Shown here piece by piece: positions 6,251 through 9,481 of a stretch of DNA of 9,481 nt; within the stretch, counting starts at the first letter, position 1; every line of letters begins with the position of its first letter. The notes beneath the pieces were generated by a model. It worked only from the letters and a program-made list of their open reading frames with translations, was not told the DNA's origin and made no database searches. The stretch comes from Burkholderiales bacterium (lineage in GTDB: Bacteria > Pseudomonadota > Gammaproteobacteria > Burkholderiales > Burkholderiaceae_C): positions 1-9,481 of the forward strand of contig JABMMR010000246.1 of NCBI GenBank assembly GCA_013205525.1. The letters run 5' to 3'. The position numbers and the translations under genes are program-made.

Positions 6251-8962
6251 ATGGCCGCTCAAACCGAACCCTTGCGTACCTTCGCCATCAACGACAGCGA
6301 CAGCCAAGAAACCCGCGAGTGGCTTGACGCCTTATCTGCCGTCATACAAGCCGAGGGACCTGAGCGAGCCCATTATTTACTAGAGCAACTGCTTGAACAT
6401 GCCCGTGAAAACAGCATAGACATGCCCTTTTCGGCGAACACGGGCTATGTCAACACGATTGAGCCCGACCAAGAAGAGCGTTGCCCAGGCAATCTCGAAA
6501 TTGAAGAGCGCTTGCGTGCTTATATGCGCTGGAACGCCATGGCCATGGTGGTGAAAGCCAATCGCCACAACCCTGTAGATGGCGGCGACTTGGGCGGCCA
6601 TATTGGCTCCTTTGCTTCACTGGCGCATATGTTCGGTGCCGGTTTCAACCACTTTTGGCATGCTGAAAACGAGCATCACGGCGGCGATTTGCTCTACATC
6701 CAAGGCCATGTGTCGCCTGGCGTGTATGCGCGGGCTTTTTTAGAAGGACGCTTGACAGAGGAGCAGTTGCTTAACTTCCGCCAAGAGGTGGACGGCAAAG
6801 GCTTGTCCAGTTACCCCCACCCCAAGCTTATGCCCGAGTTTTGGCAGTTCCCTACCGTTTCTATGGGTCTGGGCCCGCTGATGGCGATTTACCAAGCGCG
6901 GTTCTTGAAATACCTGCATGCCCGAGGCATAGCCAACACCGAAAACCGCAAGGTCTGGGTGTTTTGCGGTGACGGCGAAATGGACGAGGTCGAGTCCTTG
7001 GGCGCGATTGGTTTAGCTGCGCGGGAAAAGCTCGACAACCTGATTTTTGTGGTGAACTGTAATTTACAGCGCTTGGACGGTCCGGTTCGGGGCAACGGCA
7101 AGATCATCCAAGAGTTAGAAGGTGAGTTTCGTGGCTCGGGCTGGAACGTCATTAAATTGGTCTGGGGCAGCAGCTGGGACCCCTTGCTGGCGCGCGACCA
7201 TGATGGTGCTTTGCGGCGCATCATGATGGAAACCGTTGATGGTGACTATCAAGCCTTTAAAGCCAACGACGGCGCTTATGTGCGCAAACATTTCTTTGGG
7301 CGCGACTCGCGCACTTTAGAAATGGTGGCCAAGATGAGCGACAGCGACATTTGGAACTTGCGCCGAGGCGGGCATGATCCTCAAAAAGTTTATGCGGCCT
7401 TTTCAGCTGCGGTGAAGCACCAAGGTCAGCCCACAGTTTTGCTCATCAAAACCGTCAAGGGCTTTGGCATGGGTTCATCTGGCGAGGGCAAAAACACGGT
7501 GCACCAAACCAAGAAGCTGACCGACGAAGACATCAAAATTTTTCGCGACCGTTTCAATATTCCCATCCCCGACAGCGAGTTGTCTGAATTGCCGTTTTAT
7601 AAGCCGGCGGATGACACGCCCGAAATGCGCTATCTACACGAGCGTCGCCAAGCCTTGGGCGGCTATTTGCCCCACCGACGCACCAAGGCAGACGAGCATT
7701 TCACCGTGCCCTCGTTGGACATCTTCAAGGCCATCACCGAGCCCACGGTGGAAGGCCGAGAAATTTCCACCACCCAAGCCTATGTGCGTTTTCTCACGCA
7801 GCTGTTGCGCGACCAAGCGCTGGGCCCGCGCGTAGTGCCTATTCTTGTGGACGAAGCCCGCACTTTTGGCATGGAAGGTTTGTTTAGACAAATTGGCATT
7901 TACAACCCCGATGGACAGCAGTACACGCCGGTCGACAAAGACCAAGTGATGTATTACAAGGAAGACAAAGCGGGTCAGATTTTGCAAGAGGGCATCAACG
8001 AAGCCGGCGGCATCAGCAGTTGGATTGCAGCGGCAACGTCTTACTCGACAAACAACCGCATCATGGTGCCGTTTTATGTCTACTACTCGATGTTTGGTTT
8101 TCAGCGTGTTGGCGACTTGGCTTGGGCGGCGGGCGACATGCAGGCGCGCGGTTTTTTGCTGGGCGGCACTTCGGGACGCACCACTTTGAATGGCGAAGGT
8201 TTGCAACACGAAGACGGTCACAGCCATATCTTGGCGGGCACCATTCCCAATTGCGTAAGCTACGACCCTAGCTTTGCCCATGAGGTGGCGGTCATCATGC
8301 AGCATGGCTTAAAGCGCATGGTGGAAATGCAGGAAAACGTTTTTTACTACCTCACGTTGCTCAACGAAAACTACCCCATGCCTGGCCTTGTAGAGGGCAC
8401 ACAAGCGCAGATCATCAAGGGGATGTATCTTTTGCAAGAAGCCGTTGGTGCGAAAAAAATGCCCCGTGTGAATCTGCTGGGCTCGGGCAGTATCTTGCGT
8501 GAATCGATTGCGGCGCGCGAGTTGTTGTCTGCCGATTGGGGTGTGGCAGCCCATGTCTGGAGTTGCCCCAGCTTCAATGAACTGGCCCGCGACGGCGCAC
8601 AAGTTGAGCGCTGGAACCTGATGCATCCCACCGAAAAACCTCAGACCTCCTTTGTGACGCAACAGTTGACTGCGCACGAGGGACCGGTGGTGGCGTCTAC
8701 CGATTACATGAAGGCCTATGCCGACCAAATTCGCGCTTTCTTGCCAGCGGGGCGCAAATACAAGGTCTTGGGTACCGATGGTTTTGGGCGCAGCGATTTT
8801 CGCGCCAAGTTGCGTGAACACTTTGAGATCAACCGCTATTACATTGTGGTGGCGGCCCTCAAAGCGCTGAGCGAAGACGGCACAGTGCCTGCGGCAACCG
8901 TGGCGCAAGCGATTCAAAAATACCAATTGCAAGCGGACAAGATCAATCCGCTGCACGCCTAA
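6251..8962 (+). CDS. aceE: Pyruvate dehydrogenase E1 component, homodimeric type
   Basis: The thiamine-diphosphate enzyme that decarboxylates pyruvate and reductively acetylates the lipoyl group of E2, the first step of the pyruvate dehydrogenase complex in the cytoplasm. It has 903 residues from the RBS-supported ATG, close to the 887 of E. coli AceE. The ThDP/Mg motif GDGEMDE begins at G240, with D241, N271 and Q273 as the expected metal-binding positions in the downstream VVNCNLQRLDGP. The catalytic-loop stretch GEGKNTVHQTKK contains His418, matching the E. coli active-site loop His. The later GGTSGRTTLNGEGLQHEDGHSH block is the highly conserved transketolase-like pyrimidine-binding part. 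The frame is intact throughout. aceF follows after 12 bases, so the two form an operon. A divergently transcribed two-component system lies upstream and could control it. Identification is essentially certain; the regulation is inferred. Confidence 0.98.
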   Translation: MAAQTEPLRTFAINDSDSQETREWLDALSAVIQAEGPERAHYLLEQLLEHARENSIDMPFSANTGYVNTIEPDQEERCPGNLEIEERLRAYMRWNAMAMVVKANRHNPVDGGDLGGHIGSFASLAHMFGAGFNHFWHAENEHHGGDLLYIQGHVSPGVYARAFLEGRLTEEQLLNFRQEVDGKGLSSYPHPKLMPEFWQFPTVSMGLGPLMAIYQARFLKYLHARGIANTENRKVWVFCGDGEMDEVESLGAIGLAAREKLDNLIFVVNCNLQRLDGPVRGNGKIIQELEGEFRGSGWNVIKLVWGSSWDPLLARDHDGALRRIMMETVDGDYQAFKANDGAYVRKHFFGRDSRTLEMVAKMSDSDIWNLRRGGHDPQKVYAAFSAAVKHQGQPTVLLIKTVKGFGMGSSGEGKNTVHQTKKLTDEDIKIFRDRFNIPIPDSELSELPFYKPADDTPEMRYLHERRQALGGYLPHRRTKADEHFTVPSLDIFKAITEPTVEGREISTTQAYVRFLTQLLRDQALGPRVVPILVDEARTFGMEGLFRQIGIYNPDGQQYTPVDKDQVMYYKEDKAGQILQEGINEAGGISSWIAAATSYSTNNRIMVPFYVYYSMFGFQRVGDLAWAAGDMQARGFLLGGTSGRTTLNGEGLQHEDGHSHILAGTIPNCVSYDPSFAHEVAVIMQHGLKRMVEMQENVFYYLTLLNENYPMPGLVEGTQAQIIKGMYLLQEAVGAKKMPRVNLLGSGSILRESIAARELLSADWGVAAHVWSCPSFNELARDGAQVERWNLMHPTEKPQTSFVTQQLTAHEGPVVASTDYMKAYADQIRAFLPAGRKYKVLGTDGFGRSDFRAKLREHFEINRYYIVVAALKALSEDGTVPAATVAQAIQKYQLQADKINPLHA

Positions 8963-8974
8963 GGGAGAAGATTT

Positions 8975-9481
8975 ATGGCAATCATGGAAGTAAAGATTCC
9001 CGACATTGGCGACTTTGATGAAGTAGCGGTGATTGAGTTGCTGGTCAAGGTGGGAGACAAAGTGCGCGCCGAGCAGTCGCTGATCACTGTGGAGTCGGAC
9101 AAAGCCTCAATGGAAATTCCGTCCTCGCATTCAGGAGTGATCACCGCCTTGATGGTCAAGCTAGGCGACAAGGTCAAGCAAGGTTCAGTAATAGTCAAGC
9201 TTGAGCTGGGTGATGTGGCAGTGTCGGTGGTGGCAGTGCCGGTGGCGGCAGCTGCGCCTTCAGAGCCCGTAGCAACAGTTGCGGCTGCTTTGCCTGCGGT
9301 TGTTGTGCCTGTAGCTGCGGTGGCTGTAGCTGCGGTGCCCGTGCATCAACCCACTGCGGTGTTCAGCAGCGATTTGCCGCATGCTTCGCCCTCGGTGCGC
9401 AAATTTGCCCGCGAGCTGGGCGTGCCTTTGAACGAGGTCAAGGGCAGTGGGCCCAAAGGACGCATTGGTCTGCAAGACATA
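8975..9481 (+). CDS. aceF: Pyruvate dehydrogenase E2, dihydrolipoamide acetyltransferase (N-terminal part)
   Basis: The core acyltransferase of the pyruvate dehydrogenase complex, moving acetyl from its lipoyl arm to CoA. The window holds exactly 169 codons and ends in frame; the catalytic domain lies beyond the edge. Residues 1-79 are one lipoyl domain, with the lipoylated Lys43 in the motif ESDKASMEIP. Residues 81 to about 131 form an unusually Val/Ala-rich flexible linker. Residues about 137-168 are the peripheral-subunit-binding domain (SPSVRKFARELGVPLNEVKG...GPKGRI), which docks E1 or E3. Only one lipoyl domain precedes the binding domain, compared with three in E. coli. GGGAG at 8963-8967, seven bases before the ATG, supports this start over Met4. 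Cotranscription with aceE is expected, with an E3 gene probably further downstream as is common in Burkholderiales. Confidence 0.96.
   Translation, partial: MAIMEVKIPDIGDFDEVAVIELLVKVGDKVRAEQSLITVESDKASMEIPSSHSGVITALMVKLGDKVKQGSVIVKLELGDVAVSVVAVPVAAAAPSEPVATVAAALPAVVVPVAAVAVAAVPVHQPTAVFSSDLPHASPSVRKFARELGVPLNEVKGSGPKGRIGLQDI
9215..9244 (+). repeat. 15-bp tandem repeat in the aceF linker, first pair
   Basis: Two adjacent in-frame 15-base units, GTGGCAGTGTCGGTG (9215-9229) and GTGGCAGTGCCGGTG (9230-9244), differ at one base and encode VAVSV and VAVPV. They look like a recent small duplication in the flexible E2 linker. Confidence 0.75.
9308..9337 (+). repeat. 15-bp tandem repeat in the aceF linker, second pair
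   Basis: CCTGTAGCTGCGGTG (9308-9322) is followed directly by GCTGTAGCTGCGGTG (9323-9337). They differ at one base and encode PVAAV and AVAAV. The unit size and reading phase match the other linker repeat about 90 bases upstream. Confidence 0.75.

Noticed and set aside
7634..8956. Two long open frames (223 and 215 codons) antisense to aceE
   Set aside because: They lie wholly opposite the highly conserved aceE coding sequence, show no recognisable domain and are explained by its codon bias.

Overview
The window is ordinary, densely packed chromosome from a betaproteobacterium, most likely order Burkholderiales and close to the Comamonadaceae. This assignment is an inference from three things: the homodimeric-type pyruvate dehydrogenase E1 (AceE) followed by an E2 that begins with a single lipoyl domain, the FixL/DctS-style PAS histidine kinase with a FixJ-style regulator beside it, and the moderate-GC coding style. 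I see no mobile element, phage gene, CRISPR array, RNA gene or sign of recent transfer.

Layout. Positions 1-6106 hold four genes on the minus strand, read right to left: a membrane PAS histidine kinase (3593-6106), its FixJ/LuxR-type response regulator (2942-3565), folD (2027-2887) and prlC (from 2030 to the left edge, probably missing only the last base of its stop codon). A strong intrinsic terminator (2900-2925) closes the kinase/regulator pair and nearly touches the folD start. folD and prlC overlap by four bases (ATGA) and look translationally coupled. On the plus strand, aceE (6251-8962) and the first 169 codons of aceF (8975 to the right edge) form the start of a pyruvate dehydrogenase operon. 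A 144-bp divergent intergenic region (6107-6250) separates the kinase from aceE and carries a short AT-rich repeat that could be an operator.

How the genes work together. AceE decarboxylates pyruvate and AceF carries the acetyl group to CoA, feeding the TCA cycle. The divergent two-component system resembles the FixLJ/DctSR group, which senses carboxylates or redox state. Its position back to back with aceEF makes it a candidate regulator of pyruvate dehydrogenase or of related carbon metabolism, but the sequence alone cannot prove this. FolD supplies one-carbon folates and PrlC degrades short peptides in the cytoplasm; both are housekeeping functions with no obvious link to the two-component system.

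The points most worth checking are the kinase/regulator/aceEF linkage, the repeated TTGAAATTT motif between them, the terminator abutting folD, and a Val/Ala-rich E2 linker apparently built from 15-bp duplications. I did not find a clearly new biological system.
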